Below, piece after piece: positions 5,531 through 11,324 of a stretch of DNA of 13,212 bases (positions are counted from its first letter, which is position 1; each line of letters opens with the position of its first letter). Made by a program: the position numbers and the translations under genes. The notes beneath the pieces were generated by a model. It made no database searches and was not told the origin of the DNA. It worked only from the letters and a program-made list of their open reading frames with translations. Origin of the DNA: Oscillospiraceae bacterium (GTDB lineage Bacteria; Bacillota; Clostridia; Oscillospirales; Oscillospiraceae); the NCBI GenBank assembly GCA_021205585.1, contig JAJPXI010000195.1, forward strand, positions 1-13,212, in the 5' to 3' direction.

Positions 5531-6892
5531 ATGCCGCCTAAGGTAAAAACAGTGTTTTTCTGCACCGAATGTGGAAATGAGACCCCCAAATGGGCGGGAC
5601 AGTGCCCCGCCTGCCGGGCGTGGAACACCCTGGTAGAGCAGCCGGCGGAGCAGCGGAAAAAGCCCGCCGCCCGGGCGCCGAACCGGGAGCGCAACCGCCC
5701 GAAGCCCCTGTCCCAGATAGAACTGACGGACGAGCTGCGCTTCGGAACCGGCATGGCGGAGCTGGATCGGGTGTTGGGCGGCGGCGCGGTGCAGGGCTCT
5801 CTGGTGCTGGTGGGCGGCGCCCCCGGCATCGGAAAATCCACTTTAATGCTGCAAATCTGCGACAGCCTGTGCCGCGCGGCCACCGTGCTGTATGTATCCG
5901 GGGAGGAATCCCAAAGGCAGATTAAACTGCGGGCCCAGCGGCTGAAAGTGGGCGGAGAACGGCTGTACCTGCTGGCGGAGACCGATCTGGAGGAAATCGT
6001 CGAGGCAGTGCATCAGCTCAAGCCGGATGTGCTGATTGCCGACTCCATCCAGACCCTGTACAACGGGGATTTGACCGCCTCCCCCGGAAGCGTAACCCAG
6101 GTCAAGGACTGCACCAACACCCTGATGCAGCTGGCCAAGGGCGAGGGACTGACGGTTTTCGTGGTAGGCCACGTCAACAAGGAGGGCTCCATCGCCGGGC
6201 CGAAGGTGCTGGAGCACATGGTGGACTGTGTACTCTACTTTGAGGGGGACGCCCACAACTCCTACCGCATCCTCCGGGCGGCCAAAAACCGTTTCGGGGC
6301 CACAAATGAAATCGGCGTGTTCGACATGGGGGACGCCGGCCTGGAGGAGATTCCGAACCCCTCCGAGGCCCTGCTGTCCGGCCGCCCCCTGGACGCGCCG
6401 GGCAGCTGCGTCACCTGCGTGATGGAGGGGGCCAGGCCGGTGCTGGCCGAGGTGCAGGCCCTGATGACCCGCAGCGGCTTCGGCAACCCCCGCCGCGCCT
6501 GCAACGGGTACGACTATAACCGGGCCATGATGCTGCTGGCCGTGCTGGAAAAGCGGGGCGGGCTGCAGCTGGGGGGCTGCGACGCATATATTAACGTTAT
6601 CGGCGGCCTGTTTCTGGACGAGCCTGCGGCGGATTTGGCCCTGCTTATGTCCCTGGCCTCCAGCTTCCGGGACAGGCCGGTGCCCAACGACCTGGCGGCG
6701 GTGGGCGAGGTGGGCCTGACCGGGGAGCTGCGGGCCGTCCACGCCCTGGGCCAGCGCCTGTCCGAGATACGCCGACTGGGCTTTACCAAGTGCCTGATTC
6801 CCAGCCGCACCCACGAGAAGCTGGCTGAGCCGGAGGGCCTGCAGCTAATCCGCGTCCGGGACATCCGGCAGGCCCTGGCCGCCATCCTGTGA
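5531..6892 (+). CDS. radA: DNA repair protein RadA (Sms)
   Basis: RadA is a RecA-like, hexameric DNA motor that helps process recombination intermediates. The 453 residues match the family length. In order: an N-terminal Cys4 zinc finger (C11, C14, C25, C28); a RecA-type ATPase with Walker A GGAPGIGKST (95-104), a Walker B-like DVLIADSIQT (166-175) and the RadA-specific KNRFG motif (252-256); and a Lon-protease-like C-terminal domain from about 275 onward with LGGCDAYINVIGGL, which has a structural role in the family. AAAGGTG precedes the ATG at 5531 by seven bases; the frame is open further upstream inside xerC, but that extension is not family-like. Its last 48 bases overlap a minus-strand small gene. 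Its position behind a Xer recombinase groups recombination functions. Confidence 0.97.
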   Translation: MPPKVKTVFFCTECGNETPKWAGQCPACRAWNTLVEQPAEQRKKPAARAPNRERNRPKPLSQIELTDELRFGTGMAELDRVLGGGAVQGSLVLVGGAPGIGKSTLMLQICDSLCRAATVLYVSGEESQRQIKLRAQRLKVGGERLYLLAETDLEEIVEAVHQLKPDVLIADSIQTLYNGDLTASPGSVTQVKDCTNTLMQLAKGEGLTVFVVGHVNKEGSIAGPKVLEHMVDCVLYFEGDAHNSYRILRAAKNRFGATNEIGVFDMGDAGLEEIPNPSEALLSGRPLDAPGSCVTCVMEGARPVLAEVQALMTRSGFGNPRRACNGYDYNRAMMLLAVLEKRGGLQLGGCDAYINVIGGLFLDEPAADLALLMSLASSFRDRPVPNDLAAVGEVGLTGELRAVHALGQRLSEIRRLGFTKCLIPSRTHEKLAEPEGLQLIRVRDIRQALAAIL

Positions 6893-7027
6893 CCGCCCGG
6901 CCCGTCTGGGGACAAAGTGGACGCAGGGATTTTCCGCGCTGGGCGTCCCGCCGGAGGCGGCCCGCTCCAGCGTACAGCGTCCCTCCTGCTGGTACAGGCA
7001 GTCGCTGGTACAGGCGATTAAACTCAA
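6845..7027 (-). CDS. Small Cys-rich protein, DUF1540-like pattern
   Basis: A 60-residue protein on the minus strand. The first 40 residues look conserved in type: IACTSDCLYQQEGRCTLERA and then NPCVHFVPR, with cysteines at 6, 10, 18 and 35. This C-x3-C-x7-C-x16-C spacing, with an aromatic before a charged turn, resembles the short clostridial Cys4 proteins (DUF1540 and relatives), presumed metal-binding; function is unknown. The last 20 residues are low-quality (GGQGLPDVPDAD) and overlap radA on the other strand by 48 bases. The start chosen is TTG at 7027, preceded by a G-rich ribosome-binding stretch (GGAGAGAGGGGGTGGGG). An ATG at 7069 would add 14 residues with no family look. No convincing promoter was found. 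Confidence 0.66.
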   Translation of the reverse strand: MSLIACTSDCLYQQEGRCTLERAASGGTPSAENPCVHFVPRRAGRSQDGGQGLPDVPDAD

Positions 7028-7109
7028 AATGCCCCACCCCCTCTCTCCTGCTGGCCGTAGTCTGCCCAAATGTGAACATTCTATGTCCTGACTGTGGGAG
7101 GAGCTGTGA

Positions 7110-7127
7110 TTGTCGAAAATTTAACAA
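7110..7127. promoter_or_regulatory. Rex-like operator
   Basis: TTGTCGAAAATTTAACAA is an 18-bp imperfect palindrome. The clostridial Rex (NADH/NAD+ sensing repressor) site, as I know it, is TTGTTAA-N4-TTAACAA; the right half is exact and the left half matches five of seven. It sits three bases upstream of the -35 box of the promoter at 7131. A second nested dyad, GACTGT (7090-7095) with ACAGTC (7134-7139), encloses it. The Rex assignment is by motif only. Confidence 0.45.
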
Positions 7128-7130
7128 TCC

Positions 7131-7160
7131 TTGACAGTCCCTCTCATGTGCCGGTACAAT
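7131..7160 (+). promoter_or_regulatory. Strong promoter before the SDR remnant and NTF2-like gene
   Basis: TTGACA (7131-7136, exact consensus), 18 bases, TACAAT (7155-7160). The predicted start near 7167 coincides with the first bases of the surviving SDR homology, so the transcript would begin within the gene remnant and continue into the NTF2-like gene. Confidence 0.72.
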
Positions 7161-7167
7161 AGCAGAC

Positions 7168-7419
7168 ATAAACCATGCTATTGCCCCTGGCAACGTGCGT
7201 ACCCCCATGACCGAGAAGCTCTCCGAACAGAACAAGGAAATGGTCAAGGCCCTGCCGATTCCTATTCTCTACGGCTCGGAGGAATTCCTGATGTTCCCCG
7301 ACGACGTGGCCACCGCCATCGTGTTTCTGGCCTCCCCCATGGCCCACGGAATCAACGGCCAGTGCCTGTTTGTAGACGGCGGCACGGACGCGCTGCTGAA
7401 TTCCGAAAAGGTTTACTGA
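7168..7419 (+). pseudogene. 5'-truncated short-chain dehydrogenase/reductase (SDR) remnant
   Basis: The frame encodes only the C-terminal third of an SDR: INHAIAPGNVRTPMT, matching the usual VNAIAPGxVxTPM segment after the active site; then PDDVATAIVFLASPMAHGINGQCLFVDGG, the family's end signature. The nucleotide-binding TGxxxGIG motif and the catalytic Ser and YxxxK are absent. Upstream in frame there is a stop at 7132, and a promoter occupies the place where the rest of the gene would be. About 83 codons remain of a usual 250 or so. The GTG at 7195 or ATG at 7207 could start a short product, but neither has a ribosome binding site, and the fragment lacks catalytic residues. It ends 18 bases before the NTF2-like gene, its probable former operon partner. 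Confidence 0.78.
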
Positions 7420-7437
7420 GTTTAGGAGGGTTTCACC

Positions 7438-7764
7438 ATGATTGAAAAAGTAATCAACGCCATGATGGCGAAGGACTACAAGGCTATGGCCGCCTGCTTT
7501 GCGCCCAAGTGCCGCTATTTTGACTACAGCCCTCTGAGCCTGAACATGCAGACCTACCACGTTTACAGCCGCCCCAGCATTGAGATGTTTTTCCACAACA
7601 AGTTCACCTTTCGCGTCATTAACGTGTTCGATTTTGTCATTGAGGATGAGCGCACCGCCAATTATCTGGTGTCCTATGCCGGCACCTATATGTGCGTGCG
7701 CGCGCGCATTGAAAAGATGGACGAGGGCGGGCTTATCCAGGAGATGACCGTTCGCATGGCGTAA
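7438..7764 (+). CDS. NTF2-like / SnoaL-like family protein
   Basis: A 108-residue protein with the look of the NTF2-like (SnoaL) alpha+beta barrel: an N-terminal helix pair (MIEKVINAMMAKDYKAMAACFAPKCRYFDY), a middle segment with RPSIEMFFHNKF, and C-terminal strands (VFDFVIEDERTANYLVSYAGTY, then ARIEKMDEGGLIQEMTVRMA). The family includes isomerases, dehydratases and binding proteins; the substrate cannot be read from this sequence. No signal peptide, so cytoplasmic. AGGAGGG precedes the ATG by nine bases, a strong site. It sits directly behind the SDR remnant; an SDR next to an NTF2-like protein suggests a lost small-molecule conversion. It is probably transcribed from 7131. Confidence 0.75.
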   Translation: MIEKVINAMMAKDYKAMAACFAPKCRYFDYSPLSLNMQTYHVYSRPSIEMFFHNKFTFRVINVFDFVIEDERTANYLVSYAGTYMCVRARIEKMDEGGLIQEMTVRMA

Positions 7765-7772
7765 AAATTTTC

Positions 7773-7805
7773 CGCATCCGGCAAGTTTTTGATTTGCCGG
7801 ATGCG
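7773..7805. repeat. Perfect 12-bp hairpin after the NTF2-like gene
   Basis: CGCATCCGGCAA (7773-7784), a nine-base loop, then the exact complement (7794-7805). It starts nine bases after the stop codon. There is no T-run after it on the plus strand; on the minus strand it is followed by AAAATTTTT. It may act as a weak terminator or protect the 3' end. Confidence 0.6.
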
Positions 7806-7830
7806 CTGATGAATAGAAATAGCCTTCAAT

Positions 7831-7866
7831 TTTCCTGTGGATTCTATGCGTTTCCTGTGATATAAT
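7831..7866 (+). promoter_or_regulatory. Toxin-antitoxin promoter with 20-bp-spaced direct repeat
   Basis: TATAAT (7861-7866) directly preceded by TGA, an extended -10 promoter; there is no good -35 box. TTTCCTGTG occurs twice, at 7831-7839 and 7851-7859, exactly 20 bases apart, the second copy touching the -10 box. Two identical half-sites on one face of the helix fit an operator for autorepression by the antitoxin or the complex, which is inferred. Confidence 0.6.
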
Positions 7867-7902
7867 AGGGGTACGAAAATAGGCGGCAGGGAGGAATTTT
7901 CA

Positions 7903-8145
7903 ATGAGTACGATAGAAGCCACCGTTTCCATGCTGGAGGTCATGCCGGAGGACGCGCGGCTCAAGGTAATGGAGTATACGCGGGAGCTGTTCACCGCCAG
8001 GAAGCCCGCCAATCCGTTTGTGCCTTTGACGCAGGAGCAGATTCTCGCCGACCTCGAAAAATCCCATCAACAAATTATAGAGGGAAAAGGGATTTCAATG
8101 CGGGAAGCAATGGATGACCTTGGCCGAAAATATGGATTCATTTAA
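7903..8145 (+). CDS. Putative antitoxin of a type II toxin-antitoxin pair
   Basis: An 80-residue acidic protein. Residues 1-30 form a predicted helical N-terminal part (MSTIEATVSMLEVMPEDARLKVMEYTRELF), followed by an extended C-terminal part with the recurrent antitoxin-like PFVPLTQEQILADLEKSHQQ and REAMDDLGRKYGF. Small size, a disordered-looking C-terminal half, and an overlap of 14 bases with the following RelE/ParE-like gene are typical for the antitoxin that neutralises its toxin by wrapping it. AGGGAGGA precedes the ATG by eight bases, and an extended -10 promoter lies upstream. The exact antitoxin family was not recognised. Confidence 0.75.
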   Translation: MSTIEATVSMLEVMPEDARLKVMEYTRELFTARKPANPFVPLTQEQILADLEKSHQQIIEGKGISMREAMDDLGRKYGFI

Positions 8146-8458
8146 TGTAATTTTGGCTCCAAACGCCCGCAGTCAGCTTGACGGCTACATCGATTATATC
8201 CTGTGCTCTCTGCTGAATGAACATGCGGCCCGTAGCGTGTACCGCGACGCTTTGGAGACAATGGAGCAGTTAACCACAGTGGCGGGCAGCCTGCAATACT
8301 GCTGGCATCCTGAACTGCGGGAGCGCGGCTATCGGGCGATTGATTTTAAGCGGCATCAGTATGTCATGCTGTATCTTGTGGACGGCAGGGACGTCTACAT
8401 CGAGGCGATTTACCATCAAAGGCAGGATTACGAAACCGTTTTTGCCGCAGGATTATGA
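8132..8458 (+). CDS. RelE/ParE-superfamily toxin
   Basis: A 108-residue protein of the RelE/ParE fold. It starts FNVILAPNARSQLDGYIDYI (strand then helix), continues with a second helix (AARSVYRDALETMEQL), and ends with the sheet ERGYRAIDFKRHQYVMLYLVDGRDVYIEAIYHQRQDYETVF. The final IYHQRQDYE is the family's usual end motif. RelE members cut ribosome-bound mRNA and ParE members inhibit gyrase; the sequence does not decide between them, though the long first helices look more ParE-like. The start at 8132 gives the family beginning; an ATG at 8114 adds six residues and has a slightly better GGGAAG site. It overlaps the antitoxin gene, so the two are translationally coupled, and a strong terminator follows within seven bases. 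Confidence 0.82.
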   Translation: MDSFNVILAPNARSQLDGYIDYILCSLLNEHAARSVYRDALETMEQLTTVAGSLQYCWHPELRERGYRAIDFKRHQYVMLYLVDGRDVYIEAIYHQRQDYETVFAAGL

Positions 8459-8464
8459 AAAGCG

Positions 8465-8508
8465 GCGCCCGCCCTCCGAAAGCCAATCCGGAGGGCGGGC
8501 GCTCTTTT
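8465..8508. terminator. Bidirectional intrinsic terminator
   Basis: GCGCCCGCCCTCCG (8465-8478), a ten-base loop, the exact complement (8489-8502), then TCTTTT: a 14-bp GC-rich stem with a T-rich tail on the plus strand. On the minus strand the same stem is followed by CGCTTTTC. It ends the toxin-antitoxin transcript from the left and the long minus-strand operon from the right. Confidence 0.88.
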
Positions 8509-8549
8509 CTCCAAAATTCCGAATGTCCGGGGGCATATCCTGCGCGTAA

Positions 8550-9020
8550 TCAGGACAGCCCCGCCAGCAAATCCACGCCGGCCACCGCCACAGCTATGCC
8601 AAGTATGCCACCGGCCATCACCTGCAGCGGCGTATGGCCCAGCAGTTCTTTCAGGGCCTTGCCGTAAAAATCCGGGCGCATTTCCTGCTTGTTCTCCATG
8701 ATATAATTGATGATTTTGGCCTGCTTCCCCGCCTCCCGGCGGACGTTGGCGGCATCGTACATGACCACAAAGGCCAGTATCGCCGCCAGGGCGAAGGTCA
8801 CAGAATCCCACCCTGTCAGCAGGCCCACGGACGCCGCGCAGGTGCAGACCACCGAGGAGTGGGAGCTGGGCATCCCGCCGCTGCTGAGCAGATAGCGCAG
8901 CTCCAACTGCCGGAAGCGCAGAAACTGGATAATCACCTTCAAAATTTGCGCAATCATCCAGGACAGCGCGCACAGGGAGAGCACCAGGTTGGCGGTTAGG
9001 ATCTGTACAAAAAAATTCAT
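8550..9020 (-). CDS. Divergent PAP2 family membrane protein
   Basis: A 156-residue integral membrane protein of the divergent PAP2 (DUF212, Bacillus YuiD-like) family, relatives of lipid phosphatases. Hydrophobic segments lie around 5-30, 57-70, 72-90 and 134-154. The family signatures are present: SSGGMPSSHSSVV (46-58) with the phosphatase-like PSSHS, and MYDAANVRREAGKQA (87-101), which holds an Asp and Arg pair. Substrate is unknown in the family. Its position as last gene of the operon directly behind farnesyl diphosphate synthase suggests a polyprenyl phosphate substrate, which is inference. The ATG at 9020 stands four bases after the ispA stop, with GGAGAGAG inside the end of ispA as ribosome binding site. 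Confidence 0.88.
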   Translation of the reverse strand: MNFFVQILTANLVLSLCALSWMIAQILKVIIQFLRFRQLELRYLLSSGGMPSSHSSVVCTCAASVGLLTGWDSVTFALAAILAFVVMYDAANVRREAGKQAKIINYIMENKQEMRPDFYGKALKELLGHTPLQVMAGGILGIAVAVAGVDLLAGLS

Positions 9021-9024
9021 AAAT

Positions 9025-9903
9025 TCAACTCTCTCTCCGGGCCAGATAGTCCGCCATCCACAGTAAAAATCCCGCGTTTGGAAACCGGCCCAGGGCCTCT
9101 TTCGCCCGCCATGTGTATTTTTGCACCAGTTCCCGGCAGGCATCTACTCCCAGCAGGGTGACAAAGGTGGTCTTTTCGTTGGCCCGGTCGGAACCGGCGG
9201 GCTTGCCCAGGGCCTGGGTGGTGGCGGTCACATCCAAAATATCGTCCTGAATCTGGAACGCCACGCCTAAATTTTTGGCGTACTCCCCCGCCGCCTCTAA
9301 CGCCCCGGTGGGGACCTCCCGGCGGCCCTGGCTGGCCAGCACGCCCATGGCGCAGGCGGCCTCTAAAAGAGCGCCGGTCTTGGCGTGGTGAACGGTGTAA
9401 AGCTGTTCCGCTGTACAGTTGTTTTCCATCGTGTCCAGGTACTGCCCGCCGCACATGCCCATCTCCCCGGCGGCCTGGGCCAGAGCCAGGGCCGCCCGGG
9501 CCCTGGCGGCGGCGCTTCCATCGGCGCCCAGCACCAGCTCAAAGGCCGCCGCCTGGAGTGCGTCCCCGGCCAGGGTAGCCACGGTCTCCCCGTATTTTTT
9601 GTGGCATGTGGGCTTGCCCCGGCGCAGCGCATCGTTGTCCATGCAGGGCAGGTCGTCGTGAATCAAGGAATAGGTGTGCAACAGCTCCACGCCGCAGGCA
9701 AAATCCAGTGCCTCCTGGGCCTCCCCCCCGGCCAGGCGGCAGAATTGCAGGCACAAAACGGGGCGGATCCGCTTCCCCCCCGCCAAAAGGCTATAGCGCA
9801 TGGCCTCCAGCAAAGGTTTCTGGGGGCAGGGCTGCAAAAAAAGCTCCTCCAACCGCCGCTCTACCAGTTGGCGGCAGTCCTGGTATTCCTGTGGATAGTC
9901 CAT
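9025..9903 (-). CDS. ispA: Farnesyl diphosphate synthase (geranyltranstransferase)
   Basis: Condenses dimethylallyl and geranyl diphosphate with isopentenyl diphosphate to farnesyl diphosphate, the precursor of undecaprenyl carriers and quinones. The 292 residues match bacterial IspA. Seen: GGKRIRP (42-48), the first Asp-rich motif DDLPCMDND (83-91) in the bacterial DDxxxxD form, GDALQAAAF (113-121), and the second Asp-rich motif QIQDDILDV (217-225), then KTTFVTLLG. The residues before the first motif (HTYSLIHDD), with Tyr at the chain-length position, fit a C15 rather than a longer product. The start is one base away from the xseB stop, so the genes are coupled. In Clostridia ispA usually follows xseB and precedes dxs; here dxs is absent and a PAP2-like gene follows. 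Confidence 0.95.
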   Translation of the reverse strand: MDYPQEYQDCRQLVERRLEELFLQPCPQKPLLEAMRYSLLAGGKRIRPVLCLQFCRLAGGEAQEALDFACGVELLHTYSLIHDDLPCMDNDALRRGKPTCHKKYGETVATLAGDALQAAAFELVLGADGSAAARARAALALAQAAGEMGMCGGQYLDTMENNCTAEQLYTVHHAKTGALLEAACAMGVLASQGRREVPTGALEAAGEYAKNLGVAFQIQDDILDVTATTQALGKPAGSDRANEKTTFVTLLGVDACRELVQKYTWRAKEALGRFPNAGFLLWMADYLARRES

Positions 9904-9904
9904 C

Positions 9905-10120
9905 TTACTGCTCCGCCTGGGGGGGCTCCCCCGCCGCCGTCAGCTTTGTAATCTTCTGCTCCGCCTTGTCCAGCATCCCGGTGCACTGGCGCAGCAGCTT
10001 GCTGCCCTCTTCAAACAGGGCCAGGGACTGCTCCAGGGGGGCCTCCCCCTTTTCCAACGCGGCCACGATTTCCTCCAGACGGCTCATGGCCTGCTCAAAG
10101 TTCAGCTTTTTTTCCGCCAT
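9905..10120 (-). CDS. xseB: Exodeoxyribonuclease VII small subunit
   Basis: Small subunit of exonuclease VII, a cytoplasmic nuclease that degrades single-stranded DNA to oligonucleotides; several small subunits coat the long helical stalk of XseA. The 71 residues are almost all helical, with the family core NFEQAMSRLEEIVAALEKGEAPLEQSLALFEEG (7-39) and KLLRQCTGMLDKAEQKI following. The Pro/Ala-rich end is variable in the family. GGAGGA lies six bases before the ATG. The start overlaps the end of xseA by 26 bases, the usual arrangement that links the two products, and the stop nearly touches the ispA start. Confidence 0.95.
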   Translation of the reverse strand: MAEKKLNFEQAMSRLEEIVAALEKGEAPLEQSLALFEEGSKLLRQCTGMLDKAEQKITKLTAAGEPPQAEQ

Positions 10121-11315
10121 TTTTGTCCTCCGTTTCTACCCGACAGGGCAGACTCCCGTCCACCAGACGCAGGTTAAATTTCATGTCCGGCGCGGCCTGG
10201 GCCACGCTGGAGAGCACGGCGCCGTCCTTCCTCTGGGCGATGGAATAACCCCGGCCCAGCACCTTCAGGGGGCTCATGGCGTCCAGCGCGGCGGCCTTGG
10301 CGGCCAGTCTGCGCTGGTTCTCCCCCAGGCTCTGCCGCAGTCCGGCGGCCATGCGGTTTTGGTAAAAGTCCAGCTGAAGCCGCCGGTCCTGCAGAAAGAC
10401 CGTGGGGCCGGCCATCACCCGGCTGGCCTCCAGCCGCTTCAGCCGATCGCGCCGGGCAGTCAGCTGCCGCTCCATGGCCCGGCGCAGTCGCTGGGCCAAC
10501 TGGCCCAGCAGTTCATACAAGGCGTTCTGGTCGGGCACCGCCAGCTCCGCGGCGTTGGAGGGGGTGGCCGCCCGCAAATCTGCCACGAAGTCCGCAATGG
10601 TTACGTCCGGCTCGTGGCCCACGGCGGATATGACAGGAATTTTGGAGTCGTAGATGGCCCTGGCCACGATTTCTTCGTTAAAGGCCATCAAATCCTCCAT
10701 GGAGCCGCCGCCCCGGCCGGTCAGGATCAAATCGGCCCGGAGGTTGGCGTTGGCCCAGCGGAGGGCCTGGGCGATCTCCCCGGCGGCCTGCTCCCCCTGC
10801 ACCCGCACGGGGAGCAGGGTGATCCGGGCCAGGGGCCACCTGGCACCCAGGATGCGCAGCATATCCTGCACTGCCGCCCCCACCGGGGAGGTAATCAGCA
10901 CGATATGTTCCGGGTAGCGCGGCAGGGTTTTTTTGTGCTCCTGGGCAAACAGGCCCTGGCGGTAGAGCTTTTCCTTCATCTGCTCAAAGGCCAGGTGCAA
11001 ATCCCCCAGGCCCTCCGCAGTCAGTTTGGAACAGTAAAGCTGGTACTGCCCGTCCCTGGGAAACACGCTGACCCGGCCATAGGCGATGACCTGCATCCCG
11101 TTTTGAGGCCGGAAGTTCAGGCCGGCCGCCTCCCGGCGGAACATGACGCAGCGGAGTGAACCGCCCTCGTCCTTCAGGGAAAAGTAGTGGTGGCCCGAAG
11201 GGTAGGTTTTATAGTTGCACAGCTCTCCCCGGATGAACAGGGCGCTGAGGACGGGGTCGGCATCGAACTGCTGCTTTAAGTAGCCGTTGACCTGGGAGAC
11301 AGAGTAAATTTCCAT
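10095..11315 (-). CDS. xseA: Exodeoxyribonuclease VII large subunit
   Basis: Catalytic subunit of exonuclease VII, acting on single-stranded DNA in repair. The 406 residues show an N-terminal OB-fold (about 1-98: SVSQVNGYLKQQF, FIRGELCNYKTYPSGHHYFSLKD), then the nuclease domain with ITSPVGAAVQD (141-151), GRGGGSMEDLMAFN (200-213), ISAVGHEPDVTIADFVADLRAATPS (229-253), a long predicted coiled-coil stalk (about 265-350) and the C-terminal segment VLGRGYSIAQR. All the segments that mark the family are present, so it should be active. AAGGTG precedes the ATG at 11315. It follows the TsaD-like gene after nine bases and overlaps xseB. Confidence 0.97.
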   Translation of the reverse strand: MEIYSVSQVNGYLKQQFDADPVLSALFIRGELCNYKTYPSGHHYFSLKDEGGSLRCVMFRREAAGLNFRPQNGMQVIAYGRVSVFPRDGQYQLYCSKLTAEGLGDLHLAFEQMKEKLYRQGLFAQEHKKTLPRYPEHIVLITSPVGAAVQDMLRILGARWPLARITLLPVRVQGEQAAGEIAQALRWANANLRADLILTGRGGGSMEDLMAFNEEIVARAIYDSKIPVISAVGHEPDVTIADFVADLRAATPSNAAELAVPDQNALYELLGQLAQRLRRAMERQLTARRDRLKRLEASRVMAGPTVFLQDRRLQLDFYQNRMAAGLRQSLGENQRRLAAKAAALDAMSPLKVLGRGYSIAQRKDGAVLSSVAQAAPDMKFNLRLVDGSLPCRVETEDKNGGKKAEL

Positions 11316-11324
11316 ATCGCACCT

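Noticed and set aside
5843..6814. A 323-codon minus-strand frame inside radA, and a similar one at 5062-5883
   Set aside because: Both are shadows of radA and xerC codons with no family motifs and no start signals.
9606..11159. A 517-codon open frame on the plus strand, antisense to xseA/xseB/ispA
   Set aside because: It lies opposite clear, motif-complete genes, has low-complexity Gly/Pro/His/Gln-rich composition, and no promoter or ribosome binding site. It is a by-product of high-GC codon use.
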